Positions 1-7,026 of a DNA stretch of 64,000 bases are shown piece after piece (within the stretch, counting starts at the first letter, position 1; each line of letters opens with the position of its first letter). Made by a program: the position numbers and the translations under genes. The stretch comes from Mycolicibacterium grossiae (GTDB taxonomy: Bacteria; Actinomycetota; Actinomycetes; Mycobacteriales; Mycobacteriaceae). The notes under the pieces were generated by a model. The model made no database searches. It was given only the letters and a program-made list of their open reading frames with translations, and was not told where the DNA came from. The stretch lies in contig NZ_CP043474.1 in the NCBI RefSeq assembly GCF_008329645.1, positions 1,612,001 through 1,676,000 on the forward strand, in the 5' to 3' direction.

Positions 1-1
1 T

Positions 2-673
2 GGCGGCGGCAGATTCATGGAGTCCCCGCCCGTGGTGGTCACCATGGACGAGCACACCGCGCTGACCACCGAGGAACTGTTCGCCGAGATGTGCGCGAAC
101 TCCCGCGTGCCGCTCGACGAGGTGGCCGGTCACCCGCACGGCAAGGTCTTCGACGTCGACGCCGTGGTGGCCGAGCGCGACGCGGACTGCACGGCGCGCC
201 TCGACGTCGGCAACGCCCACATGCTCGCCGAGCTGGCGCAGGTGCGCGGCGAGGACCACACCGCCCGGCGGGCCGACGGGGACTGGCCGTTGCGGCTGAT
301 CCCACGCCGGCACGGCAGCTTCATGAACTCCTCGGGCACCGCGCTGGCGGCACTCAACCGCGGCAAGGGCTACAACCCGACGTACATGCACCCGGCGACG
401 ATCGCCGCGCTCGGCCTGAGTTCCGGCGACCTCGTCACCGTCACCAGTCCGCACGACTTCATCCCGAGCGTCGTCGAGGCCGACGAGTCGCTGCGCGAGG
501 ACGTCGTCGCGATGCACCATGCGTTCGGCGGGCTGCCGTCGGAGGACCACGAGGTGCGCGCCCGGGGCAGCAACGTGGGCCGCCTCATCCCGACCGACGT
601 CGACTACGACCCGGTGACCGGAATCCCCCGCCAGGGCAACATCCCGGTCCGGGTCACCCCGCGCGCCGGCTGA
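2..673 (+). CDS. Molybdopterin-dependent oxidoreductase, C-terminal part (5' end outside window)
   Basis: This is the end of a DMSO-reductase-family molybdenum enzyme. The reading frame is already open at base 2 before the first ATG at 17, so the gene starts upstream. The visible 220 or so residues are the C-terminal dinucleotide-binding domain: a stretch around LIPRRHGSFMNSS, then an asparagine-rich YNPTYMHP segment, then the beta-barrel pattern IAALGLSSGDLVTVTSP followed by VVAMHHAFGG. This pattern is typical of the domain that holds the bis-MGD cofactor. The substrate cannot be told because the catalytic domains are missing. The next gene starts 51 bases downstream on the same strand. Confidence 0.85.
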   Translation, partial: GGGRFMESPPVVVTMDEHTALTTEELFAEMCANSRVPLDEVAGHPHGKVFDVDAVVAERDADCTARLDVGNAHMLAELAQVRGEDHTARRADGDWPLRLIPRRHGSFMNSSGTALAALNRGKGYNPTYMHPATIAALGLSSGDLVTVTSPHDFIPSVVEADESLREDVVAMHHAFGGLPSEDHEVRARGSNVGRLIPTDVDYDPVTGIPRQGNIPVRVTPRAG

Positions 674-724
674 TCTCGCGGGCGTGGCGCGGCGCACACC
701 CGGACCGGTGAGAGGATCGTCGGC

Positions 725-1483
725 GTGGCGATGAGCGTCAGCTTCCCCAGCACGTCCGGACCAGACCTCGGCGGGCTCATCGACCTGCCCGAGGGCGAGC
801 CGCGCGGCTGGGGCGTCTTCGCCCACGGCTTCACCCTCGGCAAGGACTGCCCGGCGGCGAGCCGCATGTGCAAGCAACTCGCCCGCGAGGGCGTCGGGAT
901 GCTGCGCTTCGACAACCTCGGCCTCGGCGACTCGAACGGCGACTGGGGCGACGGATCGTTCTCGCACAAGGTCGCCGACACCGTCCGCGCCGTCGAGTAC
1001 ATGAACGCCTCCGGCCGCGAGGTCCGCCTTCTGGTCGGTCACTCCTTCGGCGGCGCGGCCGCGATCGCCGCCGCGCACGACTGCCCGACCGTCGCCGCCG
1101 TCGCCAGCGTCGGCGCGCCGTACGATCCCGCGCACGTCGAGCACAACTACGACGCGCTGCTCGCGCGCATCGAGGCCGAGGGCGAGGCGCCGTTCCTCGT
1201 CGGCGGCAAGGCGCTGACGCTCAAGCGGCACTTCATCGACGACGTGCGCCAGGCCGACCTCACCGAGCGGATCCGCACCCTGCGCCGCGCGCTGCTGGTG
1301 CTGCACTCGCCGACCGACAACACCGTCGGCATCGCCAACGCGAGCGACATCTTCCGCACCGCCCGGCACCCCCGCAGCTTCGTCTCGCTCGAGGGCGCCG
1401 ACCACCTGCTGACCGGCAAGAACCAGGCCGCCCGGGCCGGCCGGATCATCAGCGCGTGGGCCGATCCGTACCTGGCGGCCTGA
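725..1483 (+). CDS. Alpha/beta hydrolase
   Basis: A 252-residue single-domain serine hydrolase. The nucleophile elbow GHSFGG places the catalytic serine at about residue 107. The oxyanion region is FAHGFTLGKD near residue 33. The acid is probably the aspartate in HSPTDNTVG and the histidine is in GADHLL near the C-terminus. It resembles the hydrolase half of bifunctional hydrolase/OsmC proteins, but no OsmC domain is attached. The start is the GTG at 725; an ATG two codons later at 731 is equally possible. No signal peptide is seen, so it is probably cytosolic. The substrate is unknown. Confidence 0.85.
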   Translation: MAMSVSFPSTSGPDLGGLIDLPEGEPRGWGVFAHGFTLGKDCPAASRMCKQLAREGVGMLRFDNLGLGDSNGDWGDGSFSHKVADTVRAVEYMNASGREVRLLVGHSFGGAAAIAAAHDCPTVAAVASVGAPYDPAHVEHNYDALLARIEAEGEAPFLVGGKALTLKRHFIDDVRQADLTERIRTLRRALLVLHSPTDNTVGIANASDIFRTARHPRSFVSLEGADHLLTGKNQAARAGRIISAWADPYLAA

Positions 1484-1605
1484 CCGTCGTTTCGACCGGT
1501 CGTCGCGCGGCAACACTGCACCGCACGCATCGCGCCGGCCAAGCCCCTCCGCGCGTCGCCTCGGCGTCCGGAGCGGTGGGATGCGTCCAACGAGAAGGGA
1601 ACGAC

Positions 1606-1854
1606 ATGGCACTCGACGACGACGACATCACCACCTCCTCCGGCGGCGGAGAGGGAACCGCCGACGGCGGCTCCAACCCCGAGGGTCACGACGGCGGCGC
1701 CGACGGCTCCGCGGGTGGCGAGGGCCCGGCCGACGGCGGCTCGAACCCCGGCGGTCACGACGGCGGCGCCGACGGCTCCGCGGGTGGCGAGGGCCCGGCC
1801 GACGGCGGCTCCAACCCCGACGGTCACGACGGCGGCGCCGACGGCACCGCCTGA
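1606..1854 (+). CDS. Small repeat protein, candidate RiPP-like precursor peptide
   Basis: An 82-residue acidic protein with no recognised fold. It has a short N-terminal leader-like segment (MALDDDDITTSSG) followed by three near-identical 23-residue repeats, each with the core DGGSNPxGHDGGADG. The composition is almost only Gly, Asp, Ala, Ser, Asn, Pro, Glu and His, with no Cys, Lys, Arg or aromatic residue. A purine-rich ribosome-binding site (GAGAAGGGA) lies just upstream of the ATG. A JmjC-like oxygenase gene begins 9 nt after the stop. Each repeat offers one His, one Asn and several Asp as possible hydroxylation sites. The precursor role is inferred from this arrangement; a structural or metal-binding protein is the alternative. 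Confidence 0.7.
   Translation: MALDDDDITTSSGGGEGTADGGSNPEGHDGGADGSAGGEGPADGGSNPGGHDGGADGSAGGEGPADGGSNPDGHDGGADGTA
1645..1851 (+). repeat. Three 69-bp in-frame tandem repeats in the small peptide gene
   Basis: Three direct copies of a 69-bp unit (1645-1713, 1714-1782, 1783-1851) encode the 23-residue repeats and run to the stop codon. Copies two and three differ at only a few bases; copy one is slightly more divergent (T for P at position 5 of the unit). The position before GHDGG varies as E, G or D, while GHDGGADG is invariant. Confidence 0.95.
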
Positions 1855-1863
1855 TCGACCGCC

Positions 1864-3072
1864 ATGCTGAGCCGCTGCATCGCGATCGACTCTCGGGCGT
1901 TCGCGACCGAGTACTGGGGTCGCCGGCCGCTGCTCACCAGGTCCGGCGCGCTGCCCCGTGACTTCGGCGACCTGCTCTCGGCCGCGATGGTCGACGAGCT
2001 GATCGCCGAGCGCGGGGTACGCGCGCCGTTCATCCGGCTGGCCAAGGAAGGCGACGTCCTCGCGAAGGACTGCTACCTGGGTCCCGCCGGCTTCGGGGCG
2101 GAGATGCCCGACCAGGTCGACTCGGCCAAGGTCCTCCAGCAGTTCGCCGCCGGGGCGACCATCGTGCTGCAGGGTCTGCACCGGTTGTGGCCGCCGGTGA
2201 TCGACTTCGTCCGCGACGCCGTCGACGACCTCGGCCACCCCGTGCAGGCCAACGCCTACGTGACGCCGCGGAGCAACCGCGGCTTCGACCCGCACTACGA
2301 CGTCCACGACGTCTTCGTGCTGCAGGTCGCCGGCGAGAAGCGCTGGATCGTCCACGAGCCGGTGCACCAGCATCCGCTGCCGTCGCAGCCGTGGACGCAG
2401 CACCGCGCGGCGATCGAGCAGCGCGCCCGGGACGCACCGGTGATCGACACCGTCCTCACCCCCGGCGACGCGCTCTACCTGCCACGGGGCTGGGTGCACT
2501 CGGCCCAGGCTCTGGACACGACGTCCATCCACCTGACCATCGGGGTGTCCGCGGTGACCGGCCTCGACGTCGCGCGCGCCGTCGTCGACGAACTCGCCGG
2601 CCGGGCGGAATTCCGGGAGTCGCTGCCGATGGGCACCGATCCGGGCGACCGGGATGAGATCATCGCGACGGTGACGAAGGTGATGGCGCGGATGGTCTCG
2701 ACCCTGCGCGACGACGCAGCAAGCCTCGGCGACGGCGCCGCCGAGCGGCTGGTGCGCCGGCACGCCGACCGCACCCGGCCCGTCGCGGTACGCCCGCTGG
2801 CGACGGTCGACGCGCTCGCCGCCGACGTGCCGCCGCGGGTGCGGTGGCGCAACGGCCTGCTCGCCACCGTCGAGATGCGCGACGGCCGGGTCGCGCTGCG
2901 CCTGCCGGACCGCGTCATCGCGTTTCCGCCGTCGTGCGCCGACGCGGTACGGGCGCTGCACGGCGGCGCCGTGAACGACACCCGGGTTCTGCCCGGGCTG
3001 GACGCCGCCGACTCCGCGGTGCTGATCCGGCGACTGCTGCGAGAAGCCGTCCTGGTGCCGGCTGACCGATGA
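1864..3072 (+). CDS. JmjC-like cupin_4 family 2-oxoglutarate/Fe(II) oxygenase
   Basis: A 402-residue protein of the ribosomal-oxygenase type (YcfD/MINA53/NO66 fold). The N-terminal FATEYWGRRPLL matches the usual entry segment of this family. The iron triad is visible as H144-Y-D146 in FDPHYDVHDVF and the distal H212 in LPRGWVHSAQ. Residues 230-402 fit the C-terminal dimerisation and winged-helix region. Known relatives hydroxylate arginine or histidine in ribosomal proteins. Here the gene follows the repeat peptide gene by 9 nt and its stop overlaps the next start (ATGA), so the peptide is the likely substrate; this is inference. Confidence 0.85.
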   Translation: MLSRCIAIDSRAFATEYWGRRPLLTRSGALPRDFGDLLSAAMVDELIAERGVRAPFIRLAKEGDVLAKDCYLGPAGFGAEMPDQVDSAKVLQQFAAGATIVLQGLHRLWPPVIDFVRDAVDDLGHPVQANAYVTPRSNRGFDPHYDVHDVFVLQVAGEKRWIVHEPVHQHPLPSQPWTQHRAAIEQRARDAPVIDTVLTPGDALYLPRGWVHSAQALDTTSIHLTIGVSAVTGLDVARAVVDELAGRAEFRESLPMGTDPGDRDEIIATVTKVMARMVSTLRDDAASLGDGAAERLVRRHADRTRPVAVRPLATVDALAADVPPRVRWRNGLLATVEMRDGRVALRLPDRVIAFPPSCADAVRALHGGAVNDTRVLPGLDAADSAVLIRRLLREAVLVPADR

Positions 3073-3959
3073 GCCCTGCCCCCGGGCAGGGCTGCAGCTA
3101 CCAGTCGCGCACCCGCAACGATCCGATGTACGGCACCGCGTCGGCGGGGTCGCGGTGGCTGATGCTCGAATTGTGCGGTGGCTGGGGACATTCGGCGTTC
3201 CTGCAGTCGCCGGCGTGCATCGATCCGACGCTCGGACGGGCCATCGTGCACCGCGCCGAGAAGGCGGGCATGCGGGTCGCCGCCATCCGCAAGCACGGTA
3301 GGCGTCCGGCCACGAGGCGCTGGCGCTGGTTCGTGGCGCACTCCGACCCCGGCCGCGAGGCACTGTTCGCCGGGGAGGTCGGCGACCCGGCGGAGTACCT
3401 GACCCTGGACCTCGACGGGCACGACGGCGAGCGGACGTCCGACCCGATGGTTGCGATCTGCGCGCACGGCAAGCACGACCAGTGCTGCGCGGTGCGGGGC
3501 CGCAGCGCCACCGCCGCCATCGATGCCGCGTACCACGACTTCACCTGGGAGTGTTCGCATCTCGGTGGTGACCGGTTCGCCGCGACGATGCTCGTGCTGC
3601 CCGAGGGGCTGTGCTACGGCCGGGTCGACTCGACCGACGCCGCCGGCCTGGTGCGCTCGTACCTGGACGGCAGGCTGCACAACGACGTGCTGCGCGGCCG
3701 GACGTCGCTGCCGCACGCCGTGCAGGCCGCGCAGTACTTCGCCCGCGAGGCGTCGGGGGAGGATCGCATCGACGCGCTCGGTCCGCTGTCGGTGGACCGC
3801 GACGGCGCCACCACCCGGGTGGTTCTCGACGCCGGACCGTCGACGGTGACCGTGACGCTGGGCGAGCGGATGTCCGAGCCGCTGCTGAGCCAGTGCAGCG
3901 CCAAGGTCGAGGGATCGGTCCGCATCTACACCCTGGTCGACCTGACGATCGGTCGATAG
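3069..3959 (+). CDS. Sucrase/ferredoxin-like (thioredoxin-like [2Fe-2S]) protein
   Basis: A 296-residue protein of the Suc_Fer-like family (PF06999 type, related to Apd1/Aim32). The diagnostic motifs are visible: CAHGKHDQCCAVRG near the middle, then WECSHLGGDRFAATM, which carry the Cys and His residues expected to hold a [2Fe-2S] cluster. It overlaps the oxygenase stop by 4 nt, so translation is coupled. A role as electron donor or cluster-based redox partner for the oxygenase is inferred; 2-oxoglutarate oxygenases do not normally need one, but it could re-reduce iron. The name sucrase is historical and no sugar activity is implied. Confidence 0.85.
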   Translation: MSPAPGQGCSYQSRTRNDPMYGTASAGSRWLMLELCGGWGHSAFLQSPACIDPTLGRAIVHRAEKAGMRVAAIRKHGRRPATRRWRWFVAHSDPGREALFAGEVGDPAEYLTLDLDGHDGERTSDPMVAICAHGKHDQCCAVRGRSATAAIDAAYHDFTWECSHLGGDRFAATMLVLPEGLCYGRVDSTDAAGLVRSYLDGRLHNDVLRGRTSLPHAVQAAQYFAREASGEDRIDALGPLSVDRDGATTRVVLDAGPSTVTVTLGERMSEPLLSQCSAKVEGSVRIYTLVDLTIGR

Positions 3960-3975
3960 GCTGAGCCACTCGGGG

Positions 3976-4842
3976 GTGGCTGCTGTGCTGACGATGATCG
4001 AAGAGCACGACGCGACGACGGTCGTGCTGCGCATGTCCGGCGAACTGCATGCGGGCACGTACCGGGACGCCCGCGACGGGGTGATCAAGGCGGCGCTGAC
4101 GGCACCGGCGCTCGTCGTCGACGTCGACGGACTGCGGGTCACCGACCGGCACGCCTGGTCGGTGTTCACCAGCGCCCGCTGGCACGTGCACGCCTGGCCC
4201 GACGTCCCGATCGCGCTGGCCTGCGGCGACCGGGGCACCCGGCGGCTGCTCGCCTCGCTGTCGATCACCCGCTACGTGCCGGTGTACGCCAGCGTGGACG
4301 CGGCGGCTCGGGCCGTCGCGGACGCGTCGCACCGCTACCGCCGCCGGGCTGCCGTCGACCTCGACGGCGGCGGCGCCGTCCGGAGGGCGCAGGCCTTCGT
4401 CAAGGACCGGCTGCGGCAGTGGCGTCTCCTCGACGCGATGCCCGCCGTGCTCATCGTCTCGACGGTGTTCGTGGAGAACGCGATGGAGCACGGCGGGGGA
4501 TCCTGCACCCTGCGATTGGAGACCGACGACGTCGGCGCGGACGGCGGTGTCGTCAACGGCGGTGTCGTCAACGGCGGTGTCGTGAACGGCGGTGTCGTCA
4601 ACGGCGGTGTCGTGAACGGCGGTGTCGTCAACGGCGTCGTCGTGGCGGTCACCGACGCGAACCCCGCGCAGGCGACGCGCCGCGAACAGGATCCGACGGC
4701 GCCGCCGACCGGGCTCGATCTGGTGGCGGCGGTGAGTCACGGCTGGCGCAACCTGCCGACCCCGCAGGGCAAGACCGTCTGGGCCCTGATTCGGCCGCAG
4801 GACGACTTCCTGACCGGCATCGCGGGACTGGTCCACCGGTGA
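3976..4842 (+). CDS. STAS plus HATPase_c_2 regulatory protein
   Basis: A 288-residue fusion. Residues 1-110 look like a STAS anti-sigma-antagonist domain (ALVVDVDGLRVTDRHAW). The remainder looks like a SpoIIAB/RsbW-type ATPase: the N-box is STVFVENAMEHGGG, the G1-like segment is VTDANP, and the last strand has GKTVWALI. Between the N-box and G1 strands sits a six-fold GVVNG repeat. Proteins of this class control sigma factors by partner switching, but no sigma gene is adjacent. It starts 16 nt after the ferredoxin-like gene and overlaps the PAS gene (GTGA). The GTG at 3976 is the best start. Confidence 0.75.
   Translation: MAAVLTMIEEHDATTVVLRMSGELHAGTYRDARDGVIKAALTAPALVVDVDGLRVTDRHAWSVFTSARWHVHAWPDVPIALACGDRGTRRLLASLSITRYVPVYASVDAAARAVADASHRYRRRAAVDLDGGGAVRRAQAFVKDRLRQWRLLDAMPAVLIVSTVFVENAMEHGGGSCTLRLETDDVGADGGVVNGGVVNGGVVNGGVVNGGVVNGGVVNGVVVAVTDANPAQATRREQDPTAPPTGLDLVAAVSHGWRNLPTPQGKTVWALIRPQDDFLTGIAGLVHR
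4546..4635 (+). repeat. Six 15-bp in-frame tandem repeats coding (GVVNG)6
   Basis: Six perfect-length copies of a 15-bp unit (consensus GGTGTCGTSAACGGC) lie inside the ATPase domain, alternating C and G at one wobble position so that a 30-bp higher-order period shows. Loss or gain of units keeps the reading frame. The insertion falls in the loop between two beta strands of the ATPase fold. Confidence 0.95.
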
Positions 4843-5201
4843 CGGCCGAACCGCGCGACGCGCTCAGCGCGCTGCTGGCGGGGATGTCGCCCGCCGCCGT
4901 CCTCGACCGGCTGGCCGTTCCGGTGCTCGTCGTGGACGGCGAGGTGGTCGGATTCGCCAACGCCGCCTTCGCCGAGATGCTCGGCAGGCAGGTGCTCGAT
5001 CTGACCGGGGCAGCCCTGCACTCCCTGCTCGTGGGGTCCTCGACCGTCGAGCCGGTGCCCGCCGGGCTGATGACGTGGCGCCACGCCGACGGCTATCCGG
5101 TGCGCGCGAAGGTGAGCGGGCACGTGTCCGTCCCGGGCGCCGACGGCGTCGTCATGGTGGCCTTCACCGACGTGACCGAGCAGGCGTGGGAAGCCGACTA
5201 G
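4839..5201 (+). CDS. Stand-alone PAS domain protein
   Basis: A 120-residue protein starting at a GTG that overlaps the stop of the STAS/ATPase gene by 4 nt. Almost the whole length is one PAS fold: VPVLVVDGEVVGFANAAF, then the helix around EMLGRQVLDLTG, and the final strand VVMVAFTDVTEQ. No kinase, cyclase or DNA-binding domain is attached. Translational coupling suggests it senses a small molecule or redox state for the upstream ATPase. It may work as a heterodimer. The ligand cannot be told. Confidence 0.75.
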   Translation: MTAEPRDALSALLAGMSPAAVLDRLAVPVLVVDGEVVGFANAAFAEMLGRQVLDLTGAALHSLLVGSSTVEPVPAGLMTWRHADGYPVRAKVSGHVSVPGADGVVMVAFTDVTEQAWEAD

Positions 5202-5216
5202 CGACCACCGCCATCC

Positions 5217-6929
5217 TCAGCCGCAGCAGGTCTGCTCGGCCTCCATGCGGCACGCGCAGGACGCCCGCACCGGCACGTCCGCGCGCGCTGCGGCGAACGC
5301 CAGCTGCTGGCCGATGATCGCCGCCTCGGCGTCGCGTCCCAGCCGGCGCAGGCACTCGGCGTAACCGTGCAGGCTCCACAGGTTGCGTGGGTGGCGGCAC
5401 GGCCGGCTCACCGCGTCGGTCAACCCGAGGTCGGCGGCGTACACCCGAGCGGCCTCGTCGACGTGGCCCTGCTCGAGCAGCAGGGCGCCGAGGGCGTGCC
5501 GGGTCGGCTGCATCCAGCCCCACGGTTCGTCGAACGGCAGGGAGTCGTCCAGGTCGACGGCTTCCCGCAGCAGCGTGAAGGCCTCGTCATGGTCGCCGCG
5601 GCGGTAGGCGATCTCCCCGTCGAGCATCCGCGCGCCGATGTTCAGCGCCTCCCGACAACTGATCTTGAACAGCGTGCGGCTCGGCGGCACCTGGTCGTAG
5701 GCCTGCCGGAACGCGCTGCGTGCCGCGTCGGCGTCGTCGACGCGCCCGAGCGCCGCGAGGGCGAGTGCGCGGCCGTACAGCGTCGTCGCCGTCGTCACGG
5801 CGTACAGCTCCGGATCGGCGGGCAAGGGTTCCTCGGCCAGGTCGGCCCAGCGGCCGAACCGGATGAGCACGTGGATCCGCAGCGCGACGAAGGCCTCCAG
5901 CCAGTCCGCCATCGGCGGTGCCTCGACCGCCAGCAGCTCCGCGGGGAAGACCTCGACGGCCTCGTCGGCGGCCGCCATCGCCTCGCGGAACCGTCCGGCG
6001 AACATCGCCGCGTAGACCGCGAAGTGCAGGTTGTGCGCCCGGTAGCGGTAGTACGGGGTGGCCGCCTTGGAACGGGCGAAGAACTTGCGGTCGGCTCGCA
6101 CGGCAGCGAGGTTGGCCCGCAGCGCGTTGGCGTAGTCGCCGCACAGGACGTCGATGTGCGATGGCATGTGCTGCAGGTGGCCCGAGTCGGGCACCAGGTC
6201 GCGCAGCAGATCGGCGGCGTAGAGCGCGCGTTCCGGCTCGTCGGACATCTCCATGGCGTGCAGGTACACGTGCAGCACCCCGGGATGCGCGCGCCCCTCG
6301 GGCGTGGCCAGGGCACGCTCCAGCAGCGTGCGCGCCTCGACCACGCGGGACCCCTCGGCGGGTTCGCCGGTGCGGGTGTCCCACAGCGCCCACACCGTCA
6401 GGTTCACCAGCGCCTCGGCCGCCAGCATCTGCACGTCCACGTCGTGCGGGTGCCGCGTGGCCAGGTCGGCCATCGCGTCGGCGTATGCGGCGTGATCGGC
6501 GGTCAGCGCATCGAGGTCGTTGGAGTTCGCCGTGCGGTAGCGCAGCGCCAGGGTCGCGATGAGGTCGCGGTCGATGGGGTGGGCGGTGCCCTGCTCGGCG
6601 GCGATGGTCAGCTCGTGCCGCGCCCGGTGCAGCGCCGCGGCACGCCCCGGCCCGTGGTACGACGCCCAGGTGCGGTTGTAGTTCGGCCCGGCGGCGTAGG
6701 CGATGCCCCAGCGGGCCGCCGCCAGGGTCGGGTCGTGTTCGAGGGCGCGCTCGAAACAGCGCACGGCCTCGTCGTGGTTGAACCCGAAGGCCCACACCAT
6801 CCCGCGGTCGAACCAGCGCTGCGCTGCCGCCGATGCGGTGTCCACCTCACGGTGGTAGGTGCCGAGGTCGTAGTAGTCGTCCTCGTGGTCGGAGCGCACC
6901 GCGGCGCCGCGCTCCAGTGTCTCGCTCAA
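5217..6929 (-). CDS. TPR-repeat protein
   Basis: A 570-residue soluble protein with tetratricopeptide-type helical repeats. The first is clear around residues 36-75 (AAAQRWFDRGMVWAFGFNHDEAVRCFERALEHDP), and further alanine-rich helix pairs run to the C-terminus. The protein ends in a small cysteine cluster (RASCACRMEAEQTCCG), which is unusual for a TPR scaffold and could bind metal. The gene is convergent with the PAS gene, with only 15 nt between stops. It lies upstream of no obvious partner on its strand. Function is unknown; a protein-interaction scaffold is the general expectation. Confidence 0.75.
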   Translation of the reverse strand: MSETLERGAAVRSDHEDDYYDLGTYHREVDTASAAAQRWFDRGMVWAFGFNHDEAVRCFERALEHDPTLAAARWGIAYAAGPNYNRTWASYHGPGRAAALHRARHELTIAAEQGTAHPIDRDLIATLALRYRTANSNDLDALTADHAAYADAMADLATRHPHDVDVQMLAAEALVNLTVWALWDTRTGEPAEGSRVVEARTLLERALATPEGRAHPGVLHVYLHAMEMSDEPERALYAADLLRDLVPDSGHLQHMPSHIDVLCGDYANALRANLAAVRADRKFFARSKAATPYYRYRAHNLHFAVYAAMFAGRFREAMAAADEAVEVFPAELLAVEAPPMADWLEAFVALRIHVLIRFGRWADLAEEPLPADPELYAVTTATTLYGRALALAALGRVDDADAARSAFRQAYDQVPPSRTLFKISCREALNIGARMLDGEIAYRRGDHDEAFTLLREAVDLDDSLPFDEPWGWMQPTRHALGALLLEQGHVDEAARVYAADLGLTDAVSRPCRHPRNLWSLHGYAECLRRLGRDAEAAIIGQQLAFAAARADVPVRASCACRMEAEQTCCG

Positions 6930-7026
6930 TCCATGCTCTCCGTCGAGGTGCCCCCGTGCGGGCGTGAACCCCTATGTACCCCAGCCGGGTTGGTGCCACA
7001 CCTGCCGTGTCGGGCGGCGTGACCGC

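Noticed and set aside
1147..3363. Long open frame of 738 codons on the minus strand
   Set aside because: It lies antisense to the peptide, oxygenase and hydrolase genes, is arginine-rich low-complexity, and is explained by high GC content.
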